Made by a program: the position numbers and the translations under genes. From positions 2,666,001 through 2,730,000 of the forward strand of contig NZ_CP037953.1 in the NCBI RefSeq assembly GCF_009756665.1: a stretch of 64,000 nt of DNA, given 5' to 3'. The notes under the pieces are model-generated. The model made no database searches and was not told where the DNA came from. It saw only the letters and a list, made by a program, of their open reading frames with translations. Shown here piece by piece: positions 36,148 to 46,167 of the stretch. The DNA comes from Permianibacter aggregans. Its GTDB lineage: Bacteria; Pseudomonadota; Gammaproteobacteria; Enterobacterales; Permianibacteraceae. The stretch's first letter is position 1, and each line of letters opens with the position of its first letter.

Positions 36148-37530
36148 ATGAGCAATAAATCGACATTCGTTACCCAGAACGCCGTAATACGTCCGGAAGG
36201 ACGACTGGAAATTTTGTCCAAACAGGAAGTCGCCAAATTACTCGACACCAGCCAACGCGGCCTGCATACCGCATTTCGTAACTGCACGCTGGCCGTCATG
36301 AACAGTGGCAACGAACTCGACAGCGGCAAGGAATTGCTGGAGCGCTACCCGGATTTCGACGTCCAGGTCATTCAGGAAGAACGCGGCATCAAACTGCAAC
36401 TTTCCAATGCGCCGGCCAGCGCCTTTGTCGATGGCGAAATGATTCGCGGCATTCGCGAACACGTGTTTGCGGTGCTGCGCGATATCATTTTTGTTAATGA
36501 CGAAATCACCAACAATCCGTTGTTTGATTTGCAAACCACTGCCGGCGTTAGCGACGCGGTGTTTCATATTTTGCGCAATGCCAATATTGTCAGGCCAACC
36601 ACTGATCCGCGCTTGGTGGTGTGTTGGGGCGGGCACTCAATTTCACGCGAGGAATACGATTACTCAAAATTGGTTGGCTATCAAATGGGCTTGCGCGGTC
36701 TCGATATTTGCACTGGTTGTGGTCCGGGTGCGATGAAAGGCCCGATGAAAGGCGCCACCATTGGCCATGCCAAACAGCGGATTAAACACGGCAAATACTT
36801 AGGTATTACTGAACCAGGCATTATTGCGGCCGAAGCGCCAAACCCGATCGTCAACGATCTGGTAATCATGCCCGATATTGAAAAGCGTCTGGAAGCTTTT
36901 GTCCGCGTTGCCCATGCCATCATCGTGTTCCCCGGCGGCGTCGGCACCGCTGAGGAAATTCTCTACTTGCTCGGCGTACTGCTGCATCCAGACAATCGCG
37001 AGATGCCGTTACCATTGATTTTCACCGGTCCACTGACCTCGAAAAGTTATTTTGAGCAAATCGATCAGTTCATTGGCCTGACGCTCGGTGCCGAGGCGCA
37101 AAAACGCTATCAGATCATCATTGATGATCCGGTCGCCGTAGCCCAGCAAGCACAAGCGGGTATTGCCAAAGTCAAAACCTTTCGGCGGGGAAATGGCGAT
37201 GCGTTTTACTTCAATTGGCTGTTGAAAGTCTCCGAAACCTTTCAGCAGCCATTCGAAGTTACCCATGAATCAATGCGCAATCTGAATCTACACAAAGATC
37301 AGGATGCGCACGATCTAGCGGCTGGTTTACGGCGAGCTTTTTCCGGCGTGGTTTCCGGCAACGTCAAGGAGCGCGGCATCCGTTTGATTGAAGAACATGG
37401 CCCGTTTGAATTGCACGGCGACAAAAAACTGATGCAAGCAATGGATGCTTTGCTGGCCCAGTTTGTCGCCCAAGGCCGTATGCGTTTGCCCGGCAAGAAA
37501 TATGAGCCGTGTTATCGGATTAGTGCGTGA
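36148..37530 (+). CDS. ppnN: nucleotide 5'-monophosphate nucleosidase PpnN (YgdH)
   Basis: A 460-residue LOG-family enzyme that cleaves nucleoside monophosphates to base and ribose-5-phosphate; the E. coli homologue is stimulated by (p)ppGpp. Seen: an N-terminal PpnN-specific domain (IRPEGRLEILSKQEV), the Rossmann-type core with CTGCGPGAMKGPMKGA and the phosphate-binding PGGVGTAEEILYLLG. Length is as expected. ATG 36148 is preferred over TTG 36145. It lies 91 bp after the RES toxin; the link between toxin-derived nucleotide stress and PpnN is only positional. Confidence 0.93.
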   Translation: MSNKSTFVTQNAVIRPEGRLEILSKQEVAKLLDTSQRGLHTAFRNCTLAVMNSGNELDSGKELLERYPDFDVQVIQEERGIKLQLSNAPASAFVDGEMIRGIREHVFAVLRDIIFVNDEITNNPLFDLQTTAGVSDAVFHILRNANIVRPTTDPRLVVCWGGHSISREEYDYSKLVGYQMGLRGLDICTGCGPGAMKGPMKGATIGHAKQRIKHGKYLGITEPGIIAAEAPNPIVNDLVIMPDIEKRLEAFVRVAHAIIVFPGGVGTAEEILYLLGVLLHPDNREMPLPLIFTGPLTSKSYFEQIDQFIGLTLGAEAQKRYQIIIDDPVAVAQQAQAGIAKVKTFRRGNGDAFYFNWLLKVSETFQQPFEVTHESMRNLNLHKDQDAHDLAAGLRRAFSGVVSGNVKERGIRLIEEHGPFELHGDKKLMQAMDALLAQFVAQGRMRLPGKKYEPCYRISA

Positions 37531-37884
37531 AGAGCCGCTTAGCTGTCCTTTCTTGGTCATTGAGGAAGAAGGGGCTGATATTCGAGAAATATGAAAGAGA
37601 TGAGGAAATTCCGTGCTTTCGGACTCCACCCCCATAATCCCCGACGAGTCGCAGTCAGGAAAGCTAGTATTCAGCCGGAATAATCATGGGGTAGTGAAGT
37701 GCTTGTAATCCAAATCACCTCCGTCAATAGACGAAACCGAAAATAGAGGAGTTAAGACCATCGGTCGGAAGCCTATTCATTCTTTCAAAAGCCTTAGCCA
37801 CGACGCGCCACTGTCGACGTGGGGTCCCCATTCTCCCAGAAAATTTAAATTTTCTTCTGCAAATAAAACGCATTTTTTCTATAA
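37531..37884. other. intergenic stretch without a gene; holds an 18-bp palindrome
   Basis: No reading frame or RNA gene could be supported. It contains the perfect palindrome AGAAAATTTAAATTTTCT (37838-37855), followed by an AT-rich tract, and just before it the small inverted repeat TGGGG-T-CCCCA. The composition is more AT-rich than the flanks and continues into the lipoprotein gene at 37885. Confidence 0.6.
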
Positions 37885-38346
37885 TTAATTTTCCATTGTA
37901 CTTTTAGGGTTCAAGTTGTACGTTTTCAATAGCTCCTGCTCCACGACTTCGTCCAAGTATTGATCGACTGCCTCTCTACCAACTTCGGTTTCAAATACAA
38001 AGAAAATTTTGTCCGAAGATCGCTTTTCAAGAAAAACGATTTTTTTAGCGTGGATAAATTTTTTGATCTGTTCATAACGTTCAGTTGGAACGGAGATACT
38101 TCGGTTTTCTGGAAGATAATTCTCATGATTCTTCTGAAGTATAGCGAGGGCGAATTCGGCATCTGATTGTCTTATATATATAAGGCCATCGGTCGTTTCA
38201 CGATATGCTATACGTTTCTCTCGAAAGTCACTCAGGGATTTTACACGAGTTTCATCATCATCAAGCTTTATCGGAACATTCAGGTCGTCGCGATCATCAT
38301 GGCAGGATTGCAGAGAAAGTGTTGCAAGTAGAAGGAGTAATCTCAT
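37885..38346 (-). CDS. hypothetical lipoprotein
   Basis: A 153-residue protein with a short lipoprotein signal (LSLQSC, Cys15). The mature part is charged and predicted alpha/beta, with LSDFREKRIAYRETTDGLIYIR and a helical ERYEQIKKFIHAKKIVFLEK. I do not recognise the family. It is notably AT-rich, with AAA and TTT codons frequent, unlike the surrounding housekeeping genes, so it is probably acquired. No partner gene. Confidence 0.6.
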   Translation of the reverse strand: MRLLLLLATLSLQSCHDDRDDLNVPIKLDDDETRVKSLSDFREKRIAYRETTDGLIYIRQSDAEFALAILQKNHENYLPENRSISVPTERYEQIKKFIHAKKIVFLEKRSSDKIFFVFETEVGREAVDQYLDEVVEQELLKTYNLNPKSTMEN

Positions 38347-38455
38347 GGCTGATTTATTTGGGGGGTGAATTGGGTTTCTGATTCGCTTTTCTGCCGTCTC
38401 ATTACCCCTTCCAAAAATTTTGAAAGGGGGGCTGAGTTACTGTAGAAGCCGTAAA

Positions 38456-39256
38456 CTAGCGCTTGTTTTTCTCACCCGTTTCCGGCAAGGAGATAAATGG
38501 CACGGCACTACCGGTGATCTGCGGCAATTTGCCATCCCATTTTTGCACGGCTTCGAGTTCAACCAAGCGCGGGTTTTGTTCCAGCGCAGCGGCGCGGATC
38601 TGAATGGATTCAGCTTCGGCTTTGGCGGCGATCACTTTTTGCTTGGCCTGTTCCTCGATTTGGCGGGTGCGGTTTTCTTCCTCGATGGCGCGCTGAGTCG
38701 CGATGACTTTCGCTTCAATGGCGCGCTCGAACGCATCGGTATAGGAAATATCGTTGAACTCAAAGTTGATCAACACAATGCGGTGTTTTTCCATCGCCTC
38801 TTTCAGTTCGCGCAGCACCTCTTCCTGCGCCACTGAACGGTTGGTGATCAGAGCTTCCGCTGTTTGTTTACCGATGACTTCCTTGATGGTGCCGAAGACA
38901 ACCTGCGGCAACAGTTTATCGTCCCAGTCTTTGCCGACTTCCTGATAAGTCAAGTGAACCGAGTCACCGGCCAGTCGAAAGTTTATTGTGAAGTTTATGT
39001 CTGCCTGCTGTACATCTTTCGTGTAGGCCTGGGTGTTTTCTTTCCAGGACTTGATTCGTGTGTCGATCTCGACAATCGTTGTCGTCAGCGGGTTATACCA
39101 GTAGAACCCTTCTTTTAGCGTTTCCTGTTCGACTTCGCCGAAACGGACTTTAACACCGCGATGACCGGCATCGATGATCTCGGCGCAGCCGCCGAACATC
39201 AGAACGCCGGCGACGACCAGCGCCGCAAACAGCAATTTGGAAATGATCTTGATCAT
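38456..39256 (-). CDS. prohibitin/SPFH-family membrane protein
   Basis: A 266-residue protein with an N-terminal membrane segment (about 5-24, ending FGGC), an SPFH/PHB domain (about 28-190: AGHRGVKVRFGEVEQETLKEG split over the start, ADINFTINFRL, AFERAIEAKVIATQRA) and a coiled-coil stretch with EEENRTRQIEEQAKQKVIAAKAEAE. Such proteins form ring assemblies that scaffold membranes and regulate FtsH-type proteases. It differs from HflK/HflC by length and location. A small membrane-protein gene lies immediately upstream. Confidence 0.88.
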   Translation of the reverse strand: MIKIISKLLFAALVVAGVLMFGGCAEIIDAGHRGVKVRFGEVEQETLKEGFYWYNPLTTTIVEIDTRIKSWKENTQAYTKDVQQADINFTINFRLAGDSVHLTYQEVGKDWDDKLLPQVVFGTIKEVIGKQTAEALITNRSVAQEEVLRELKEAMEKHRIVLINFEFNDISYTDAFERAIEAKVIATQRAIEEENRTRQIEEQAKQKVIAAKAEAESIQIRAAALEQNPRLVELEAVQKWDGKLPQITGSAVPFISLPETGEKNKR

Positions 39257-39286
39257 CTTACGTACTCTCCCTCAAAAATGACTCGT

Positions 39287-39487
39287 TCAATTACGGCCAA
39301 CAATTATCCGGCCCAGTGCTTTTCTTCCACGGCCATGCAGCAGTGCCAGCGGCCAAATGAAGGCAATCGGTAGCAGCTTCAGCAATTCACCACGCTCTGA
39401 TTCAAATACCAGACGCGCGAGGATGAACAGCAGCAGCACGCCTGTCACGGCCAGATAGATTTTCCAGAAACCGCCCACCCAACGCAT
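39287..39487 (-). CDS. small two-helix membrane protein
   Basis: A 66-residue protein with two hydrophobic segments (about 5-25 and 37-50) and basic ends. An AAGGAGA ribosome site eight bases before its ATG supports translation. It lies 30 bp upstream of the prohibitin-like gene on the same strand, suggesting co-expression and perhaps a shared membrane complex. I do not recognise a family. Confidence 0.65.
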   Translation of the reverse strand: MRWVGGFWKIYLAVTGVLLLFILARLVFESERGELLKLLPIAFIWPLALLHGRGRKALGRIIVGRN

Positions 39488-39630
39488 CGATTTGTTCTCC
39501 TTTTGTTGCGACGCGCGCCAGCCGACGAAGGGCAGCGCACCAGACTATTATGCCGAAGCGATGGCTGGTGAATACAGCGATTTTGTAACGGTTTACAGCG
39601 GGGCAGGTTAGCTCAGCGAGCGAGTGAAGG

Positions 39631-42426
39631 CTAGTTCAACGCACTGTTCAGCAGCTCCTCGATCTGTTTTTTCTGGCGAACAAAATAGGCAGTGCTGACG
39701 TCGAATGGCACGTCAGTAATAATCAAATCGCTCAAGTATACCGGGTAGCGTTCCGGTTGCTGGCGCAGACGCAGCACCTGTTGCACGGCTTGTGAGAGAA
39801 AATCTTCGCCGTTATCCAGAAGCGAGAATTCCTGTTGTTGCACTTGGAGCTGCAAGGACTGGCGAAGCGGTTTGCCGGCTTGCAGCGAAGCGCTCAAGGC
39901 CCAGCTTTCTGGCGTTGCGGGTGTTAGTTCCAGGCGTCGCAGTTGCGTGCGCTGTTCGCCGTTACTGCTGCATAGTTCAAAGCAGTCCGGTGTTGGCAGC
40001 GGCGGCAACCCGGAAAGGCGGCGCTGACGGTCGCTGACTTGGACCAAAAACTGTTGCCAGGCTTGCAACAACGGTTTCAGTTCGGTGTTCGGATACTGGC
40101 AGAGCACCAGCGCGTCGGCTTCATCGAGCACGAAGATGTCGATGCGCTCCAGCACGCGTCGATAAAACAGTTGCAGTGAACCCTGACGGCGCTGGCAGTA
40201 GATCAAATCGAAGTCGAGCGCACGCGCCGTTTGTTGCTCGAAGATCAACTCGCAGGCTGGCGTGATCGGTTCGGCCAGCCAACTCATCAGCTCGGTGATG
40301 TCGGCGCAGCGGCGCAAGGACAATTGCTGTTCTTCCCACTGCAGTTCGACAAAACCTTTGCCCAAGCGTAACAGATAGCGTACCGGTGCGTGCTTGGCTA
40401 GCGGAAACACTTCATGAAGTAGCTCATCAACAACAAGCTGCATGCGATTGGCAATGGAGCGGGCGCGGATCGGTGAGGCGCAAAACGCTTGCACCTGTGG
40501 TTTGGCTTTCTGAGCTTCAAGCAGGGCGTGCAGTTTGCCGAGAAACTCCGGCACCGCGTCGTCGCCGTGGAACTGGCTGGTATGCAGCTCACCCCAGCTG
40601 GTCAGCCACACCAGATCAATTTTCTGCACCAGCAATTCATGCGAAGCCCCGTATGCCAGCGCATCGGTCTGGCTGCTGACCAGTTGCAGACCCTGGCGAC
40701 TGAGCTCGGCCATCGGGTCGACACCGACGTTGATGAACAAGGCCAGCTTTTGCACCTGCGCCGGCGCGTCCAAGGCTTCGTTGCTGGCCAGGGGCAACGG
40801 TTGCGGGAAAAAATCGAACAAATCACGCGCCAGCGTTGCCGCTTCGGCGAGACTGGCGGCCGGGTTGTCGCTGATTAGCGCCAAGCGCGTGCGCCGACTC
40901 AGCAATTCATTGGCATGGGTCCAAGCCAGCAACTCGATTAAATCATTGCTGCGTTTCAGTGGTCGTTCTTTGCCAAGTTGCTGCTTGTCGTGCAAGCCAC
41001 GCAGTATTTCGCAGCCTTCGCTGTTGCGCTCAACGATGGTCAGCGCGCTTTCGCTCAAGTCCGGTGCGATATGCAGATTGTGCCGCTCGATTTTGCCCGG
41101 CCGCTTTTCCAAGGTGGCGAACAACTTGCGACGTAAAATCGTTAATTCCTGCTGATTTTGTTCAGCCAGATCGCTGTGCTGGCGGGCGAACTGCTGCAGC
41201 GTGCGAGCGCTTTGGTTCAACACTTCCGATAACTGCTGACGCTCGTTGATCACCGTTTCGATTTTCCAGTAGCGGCGCTGGTCGAGCATTTGCAGCGTGC
41301 TGCGTGGCCAGCCCCATTGCTTGACCAGTTTCTGCAGCAGGTCGCGTTGCCAGTCGCTGACACGCGGCGATTGGCTCAGTTTGATACCGGTTTTCAAATA
41401 CAGCGCCCGGCGAATCAGATCGAGCCGGGCCAGTTGTCCTTGTTCAATCAGGTGGCGTTCAACCGCGTGATAAATCAGCAAATACGGATCGAGATCGTCG
41501 AGTGCGGTTTGATTGTGATAAATCCGTGATTTGTAGATCAGCGACAGCGGTGGCGGTGGTGGCAGTTGCGCATAGACTTCCATCAGCGCCAGTTTCAGCA
41601 CCGATTTATACGGCGCATCCAAAGATTTGTTCAATTGCCAGAGTGTGCCGGAAAAAAATTCGCCGGCTGGAATATCGACGACATTGCCAAAATCGATGTA
41701 CTCGCCGGCTTTGACAAACCGTTGCGTCAATAAGCGTTCGCTGTAGACGGCGTAATTCAGGTGTTGCTCCGGTGGCACCAGCCACCACAGCGGCGAACGA
41801 CCGGCGAGCAAAATGGCCGAACGATAAAATTCATCGAGCAGCAGCATATGCTGGGTGCTGCCGCTGTGTTCACTGCTCATCGGTCCGAAGGCGCCACTGC
41901 GTACCTGCTCTTCAGTCATCAGGTAGACGTGTAGCGCGACACCTTGTTGTTCGGCGTACTTGCTAATCCGTTGGGCTTTTTCCTGCAGCGATTGCAAGGC
42001 GTCATGGCTTAAATCGGGCCGATAAATCAGCCAGACATCGAGATCGCTTTCGCCGCTGTGACCGAGGCTGCCGGTCGAGCCCATCAGAAACAGTGCATAC
42101 AAATCGCGGCGCAATGCGGCGCGTCGTTCGTATTCGAACGCCTTGGCGATTTTTTTTCCGGCCAGCAAGGTCGCTTGTGTCGGGGTGTAATCGGACAAGC
42201 TGCAGGGCGTGTCGTAATCGACCCAGCCGGGCAGCGAAGGGTGGTTGACATGCCAGAGCAGCGGCAGCAGATCGATCAAATCGGCTTCGCGTTCGCGCGC
42301 GGCCCGGCGCAGCCGTTCGAGCTTGTCGCGATTGACCTGAACAAAGCGCTTGCGCACCTGGGCCAGCACTTTGCGATCAAGGCCCTCGTCGGCGTCTGCG
42401 TGTGGGTCGCGGGAATGAACAGTCAA
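39631..42426 (-). CDS. cyaA: class I adenylate cyclase
   Basis: A 931-residue class I enzyme making cAMP from ATP. The nucleotidyltransferase-like N-terminal domain has the signature FLMGSTGSLGHSGESDLDVW, with the Gly-Ser pair (116-117) and metal-binding Asp128 and Asp130. The long C-terminal half is the less conserved regulatory region. No transmembrane segment. The length is close to that of pseudomonad CyaA. It is divergent from algZ, with about 210 bp between starts. Confidence 0.93.
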   Translation of the reverse strand: MTVHSRDPHADADEGLDRKVLAQVRKRFVQVNRDKLERLRRAAREREADLIDLLPLLWHVNHPSLPGWVDYDTPCSLSDYTPTQATLLAGKKIAKAFEYERRAALRRDLYALFLMGSTGSLGHSGESDLDVWLIYRPDLSHDALQSLQEKAQRISKYAEQQGVALHVYLMTEEQVRSGAFGPMSSEHSGSTQHMLLLDEFYRSAILLAGRSPLWWLVPPEQHLNYAVYSERLLTQRFVKAGEYIDFGNVVDIPAGEFFSGTLWQLNKSLDAPYKSVLKLALMEVYAQLPPPPPLSLIYKSRIYHNQTALDDLDPYLLIYHAVERHLIEQGQLARLDLIRRALYLKTGIKLSQSPRVSDWQRDLLQKLVKQWGWPRSTLQMLDQRRYWKIETVINERQQLSEVLNQSARTLQQFARQHSDLAEQNQQELTILRRKLFATLEKRPGKIERHNLHIAPDLSESALTIVERNSEGCEILRGLHDKQQLGKERPLKRSNDLIELLAWTHANELLSRRTRLALISDNPAASLAEAATLARDLFDFFPQPLPLASNEALDAPAQVQKLALFINVGVDPMAELSRQGLQLVSSQTDALAYGASHELLVQKIDLVWLTSWGELHTSQFHGDDAVPEFLGKLHALLEAQKAKPQVQAFCASPIRARSIANRMQLVVDELLHEVFPLAKHAPVRYLLRLGKGFVELQWEEQQLSLRRCADITELMSWLAEPITPACELIFEQQTARALDFDLIYCQRRQGSLQLFYRRVLERIDIFVLDEADALVLCQYPNTELKPLLQAWQQFLVQVSDRQRRLSGLPPLPTPDCFELCSSNGEQRTQLRRLELTPATPESWALSASLQAGKPLRQSLQLQVQQQEFSLLDNGEDFLSQAVQQVLRLRQQPERYPVYLSDLIITDVPFDVSTAYFVRQKKQIEELLNSALN

Positions 42427-42639
42427 TGCCGAATCCTGTTTACGGACAAACGATAAGAGAAAACCGGAATACGGCGCGTAACGGGAAAATCAACAGCGCG
42501 CGTCCTTTGCTTCATGCAAAGGCGGTAACTCTCAGTGTAGCCGCTCATCGGCGCCTTGCTCGCTTCCAGCATGGGTCGCTGGAGCGCTTTGCCGGCAATC
42601 GCTACACTGACGCCAGTGCCAGCACAAAACCGGACCCCG

Positions 42640-43707
42640 ATGATCCCAGCATCCGAACGAACTCGCCGCCGCAGCTGGCCGCTATCGATGCGCACGCCGG
42701 CAGCCGGATTTCTGCCGGATTTCTGCAATGTCCGGATGGTATTCCTGGTGGTGCTGGCGACTGAGTTGATGGCGCTGATCCTGGCACTGGCGCAACCGAT
42801 TCAAAGCGGGCTCTGGGCCTATCTCGGCCAAACCTCACTGTTCATGCAATGGATTACGCTGCTGTGTACGGCGGTGTTGTGCCGGCTGCGCAATGTGCTG
42901 GCCAAGCGCCCGGTTTGGCAGGCAGCGCTGGTCAGTTACGCCATTATTCTGCTGGTGACCTGGCTGTTCTCGGTGCTCGCTTACTCGGTCGGCATGGTGC
43001 CGATTGTGCTACCGATGCAACCGACCGATTTTTATCTGCGCAATCTGGCCATCGCCGGCATCGTCGGCGCCGTGGTGTTGCGCTATTTTTATTTGCAGCA
43101 GCAATACCGGCATCGCTTGTACTTGGAAGCCGAAGCGCGCAACGAAGCGCTGCAGGCGCGCATTCAGCCACATTTTTTGTTTAATTCAATGAATATCATT
43201 GCCAGCCTGACGCGCAGCAATCCGCGCCTGGCCGAGCAGGTGGTCGAAAACTTGAGCGATTTGTTTCGCGCCTCGCTGGCGAAAGCCGACAAGCGCGTCA
43301 GCCTGAAAGAAGAATTGGAGCTGTGTCAGCGCTATCTCGATATCGAGCAGCTGCGGCTCGGCGCCCGCTTGAATGTCGATATGCGCGTGGACGAATCGCT
43401 GTATGACGTACAACTGCCGTTATTGCTGATTCAGCCGCTGGTGGAAAACGCGGTCTATCATGGCATTCAGCCGCGCACCGAAGGCGGCTGGGTGCGCATA
43501 CATGCGGAAGACAGTGGTGATCAGGTGCGCATTGTCATTCGCAATCCATTGCCGGAACAGCAAAGCACCGCCGGTCACGGATTGGCGCTGGATAATATTC
43601 GCGAGCGCTTGGCGTACTGGTTTGGCGAAAAAGCGGCGCTTGATACCGGACAACAAGGCGAGGAATTTGTCGCCGAATTACGACTGCCGAAGGAACCGAC
43701 AACGTGA
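42640..43707 (+). CDS. algZ: sensor histidine kinase AlgZ/FimS (LytS type)
   Basis: About 355 residues. The N-terminal part has four hydrophobic segments (about 30-160, beginning FLPDFCNVRMVFLVVL). The kinase core has the unorthodox H-box ARIQPHFLFNSMNIIASL and the ATP-binding part with NIRERLAYWFG. It pairs with the response regulator whose GTG overlaps its stop. In Pseudomonas the AlgZ/AlgR pair controls alginate, type IV pili and virulence. The start is uncertain: ATG 42640 is chosen to fit the family length, and the frame opens at 42556. Confidence 0.88.
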   Translation: MIPASERTRRRSWPLSMRTPAAGFLPDFCNVRMVFLVVLATELMALILALAQPIQSGLWAYLGQTSLFMQWITLLCTAVLCRLRNVLAKRPVWQAALVSYAIILLVTWLFSVLAYSVGMVPIVLPMQPTDFYLRNLAIAGIVGAVVLRYFYLQQQYRHRLYLEAEARNEALQARIQPHFLFNSMNIIASLTRSNPRLAEQVVENLSDLFRASLAKADKRVSLKEELELCQRYLDIEQLRLGARLNVDMRVDESLYDVQLPLLLIQPLVENAVYHGIQPRTEGGWVRIHAEDSGDQVRIVIRNPLPEQQSTAGHGLALDNIRERLAYWFGEKAALDTGQQGEEFVAELRLPKEPTT

Positions 43708-44438
43708 AACTATTACTGGTCGATGATGAACCGCTGGCACGCGAGCGGCTACGAGCGTTGATTCAGGAATCATTCGACGATATCGACATCGTCGCCGAAG
43801 CCGCTGACGGTGTGCAGGCTTTGGCCGAAGCCGGCAAGCATCTGCCCGATGTCGTGCTGCTCGATGTCCGGATGCCGGGCATGGACGGCATTGAAACCGC
43901 GCGTCATCTGGCCCAGTTGGAGCCGCCGCCGGCGGTGATTTTCACGACCGCTTATGATGATTACGCGCTGGAAGCCTTTGGTGTGCATGCGCTCGGTTAT
44001 CTGTTGAAACCGATCAAGCAGGATAAATTGGAGGCGGCGCTGCAATCGGTGATCAAACCGAATCGGGCCCAGATCGCAGCGCTGAAAGATGGTGTCGAAA
44101 AATCCACCCGCACCCATATCAGTGCCCGGGTGCGTGGCAATCTGGTGCTGATCAAGCTATCCGATGTGTTTTATTTTCAGGCCGACCAGAAATACATCAC
44201 GGTGCGCCATCGTGATGGTGAAGTGCTGATCGAAGAAGCGCTGAAAGATCTGGAAAACGAATTCGCGCCGCGCTTTATCCGCATTCACCGTAATGCGCTG
44301 GTGGCACTTGACGCCATCGCGGCGGTAGAGCGTGACGCCCTCGGTCGCACGGTCGTGCGGCTGCGCGATATCGATGAATCGCTGGAAGTCTCGCGCCGGC
44401 ATTTGGCCGATCTGCGCGAGCTATTGAAAGCGATTTGA
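43704..44438 (+). CDS. algR: LytTR response regulator AlgR
   Basis: A 244-residue regulator. The receiver begins MKLLLVDDEPLARERLRALI and has its phosphorylation site at Asp54 in VVLLDVRMPGMDG. The C-terminal LytTR DNA-binding domain (about 140-244) has DVFYFQADQKYITVRH and FIRIHRNALVAL. It starts with GTG overlapping the algZ stop, with AAGGAA upstream. It is followed after 68 bp by hemC, the same order as in Pseudomonas. Confidence 0.93.
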   Translation: MKLLLVDDEPLARERLRALIQESFDDIDIVAEAADGVQALAEAGKHLPDVVLLDVRMPGMDGIETARHLAQLEPPPAVIFTTAYDDYALEAFGVHALGYLLKPIKQDKLEAALQSVIKPNRAQIAALKDGVEKSTRTHISARVRGNLVLIKLSDVFYFQADQKYITVRHRDGEVLIEEALKDLENEFAPRFIRIHRNALVALDAIAAVERDALGRTVVRLRDIDESLEVSRRHLADLRELLKAI

Positions 44439-44506
44439 TGACCGTGGTCGTGGTTGCCCGTTGGTTACGCTAAGATCGCCGGCAATTATCGCAACCGAGA
44501 CATTCC

Positions 44507-45430
44507 ATGACCCGCATTCGCATTGCCACCCGGCAAAGCCCGCTGGCGCTGTGGCAGGCCGAATTTGTCAAAGCCGAGCTGGAGCGCCATCACCCCGGCA
44601 TTGAAGTTGAATTGCTTGGCTTTACCACCCAGGGCGACAAAATCCTCGATTCACCGCTGGCCAAAATCGGCGGCAAGGGTTTGTTCGTCAAGGAGCTGGA
44701 AACGGCGATGCTGGAAGGCAAGGCCGATATCGCCGTGCATTCGATGAAAGATGTGCCAGTGGATTTTCCGGAAGGCTTGGGCCTGACCACCATTTGCGAG
44801 CGCGAAGATCCGGCCGATGCCTTTGTCAGCAACTCCTTTGCCTCCATTGATGAGTTGCCACAAGGCGCCATCGTTGGTACTTCGTCGTTGCGCCGCCGCT
44901 GCCAGCTGCTGCAGGCAAGACCGGATCTCGATATCCGCGATCTGCGCGGCAACGTCAACACCCGCCTGCGCAAACTCGATGACGGCGAATACCAGGCCAT
45001 CGTGCTGGCTGTTGCGGGTTTAAAGCGATTGAAGATGGCAAACCGGATTCGCTCGGCCCTGCCGTTTGAGTTGTCACTGCCGGCCGTTGGCCAGGGCGCA
45101 GTCGGCATCGAATGCCGGATGGACGATACCGAAACCTTGAAGCTGCTCGAACCGCTGCATCATCAACCAACGGCCACCCGGGTGCTGGCCGAGCGGGCGA
45201 TGAATGCCCGTCTGCACGGCGGCTGCCAAGTGCCGATTGCCGGTTTTGCCGAACTTGATGGCAACACCTTGCGCTTGCGCGGCCGGGTAGGCTCGCCGGA
45301 TGGCAAGCAGTTATTGAAAGCCGAAGCCAGCGGTCCAGCGGACCAACCGGAACAGCTCGGCCAGCAAGTCGCCGACACGCTGTTGCTGCAGGGCGCCGGC
45401 GCCATCCTGAGCGAGGTTTACCGGCGATGA
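44507..45430 (+). CDS. hemC: hydroxymethylbilane synthase (porphobilinogen deaminase)
   Basis: A 307-residue enzyme that polymerises four porphobilinogen units. Seen: [17 protein letters not shown], the [12 protein letters not shown] substrate-binding arginines, [14 protein letters not shown] and Cys240 in [12 protein letters not shown], which holds the dipyrromethane cofactor. Its last four bases overlap the start of hemD (ATGA). Confidence 0.97.
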   Translation: MTRIRIATRQSPLALWQAEFVKAELERHHPGIEVELLGFTTQGDKILDSPLAKIGGKGLFVKELETAMLEGKADIAVHSMKDVPVDFPEGLGLTTICEREDPADAFVSNSFASIDELPQGAIVGTSSLRRRCQLLQARPDLDIRDLRGNVNTRLRKLDDGEYQAIVLAVAGLKRLKMANRIRSALPFELSLPAVGQGAVGIECRMDDTETLKLLEPLHHQPTATRVLAERAMNARLHGGCQVPIAGFAELDGNTLRLRGRVGSPDGKQLLKAEASGPADQPEQLGQQVADTLLLQGAGAILSEVYRR

Positions 45431-46167
45431 GCCTGCCGATGACCATCCCGCCGATTGTGCTGACGAGGCCGGCTGGCCGTGGCGAGGATCTGGTCGATGC
45501 CCTGCGTGGCAAAGGCTACCCGATGCAGGTCATCCCGCTGCTGCGCTTATCACCGTTGCCGCTGCCGGATCTGCGCTCACAGCCGGCGCCGGACCAGCTG
45601 ATCTTCATCTCGCCGTCGGCGGTCGAATTCGCGCTGTCGGCCATTCCCGAACATTGGTGGCAGGCGGGGCTGTTCGCCGTTGGTCGTGGTACGGCTCAGG
45701 CGCTGCCGGAGCCGGTACGCACCAGAGCGATGCTACCGATGCCGGAAACCAGCGAAGGCCTGCTTGAGCTCGATGCTTTGCGGGCGGTGCAAGGGCAAAC
45801 CGTTGTTATCGTTCGCGGCCAGGGCGGCCGTGAGCATCTGGCCAACACGCTGCGCCAGCGCGGCGCGGAAGTGCGCTATATGGAGGTCTATGAGCGGCTG
45901 GGGCCGGAGCCGGAGCAGCTGGCCAGCTTGCGCCAGGTATTACAGCAGCCGGCGATTCTGGTGGTGACCAGCGGCGAAGCATTGGCTAAGCTCTGTGCCA
46001 TAATCGCCGGTCCGGCGCTGAAAGCCTGCACGCTGATTGTGGTCAGCGAGCGGCTGGCCGAAATGGCCGCGCCGTATTGCCCGCAGGTGGTCAATGCCCG
46101 CGGCGCCGATACCGACTCATTGCGGCTCGCGCTTGATCGCGTGCTGAAACAACGGCAGGGAAAATAA
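45427..46167 (+). CDS. hemD: uroporphyrinogen-III synthase
   Basis: A 246-residue two-domain enzyme that closes and inverts ring D of hydroxymethylbilane. As usual for HemD, sequence conservation is low. [33 protein letters not shown] and [32 protein letters not shown] (seen in parts) are recognisable. It overlaps hemC upstream, and its stop shares a base with the hemX start. Confidence 0.93.
   Translation: MSLPMTIPPIVLTRPAGRGEDLVDALRGKGYPMQVIPLLRLSPLPLPDLRSQPAPDQLIFISPSAVEFALSAIPEHWWQAGLFAVGRGTAQALPEPVRTRAMLPMPETSEGLLELDALRAVQGQTVVIVRGQGGREHLANTLRQRGAEVRYMEVYERLGPEPEQLASLRQVLQQPAILVVTSGEALAKLCAIIAGPALKACTLIVVSERLAEMAAPYCPQVVNARGADTDSLRLALDRVLKQRQGK

Noticed and set aside
37531-37884. tRNA or small RNA gene
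   Set aside because: No cloverleaf, T-loop signature or terminator-like hairpin with a T run could be found; only the 18-bp palindrome.
44439-44506. Separate regulatory element before hemC
   Set aside because: The 68-bp gap shows nothing clearer than a weak -10-like hexamer; not enough to call a promoter.
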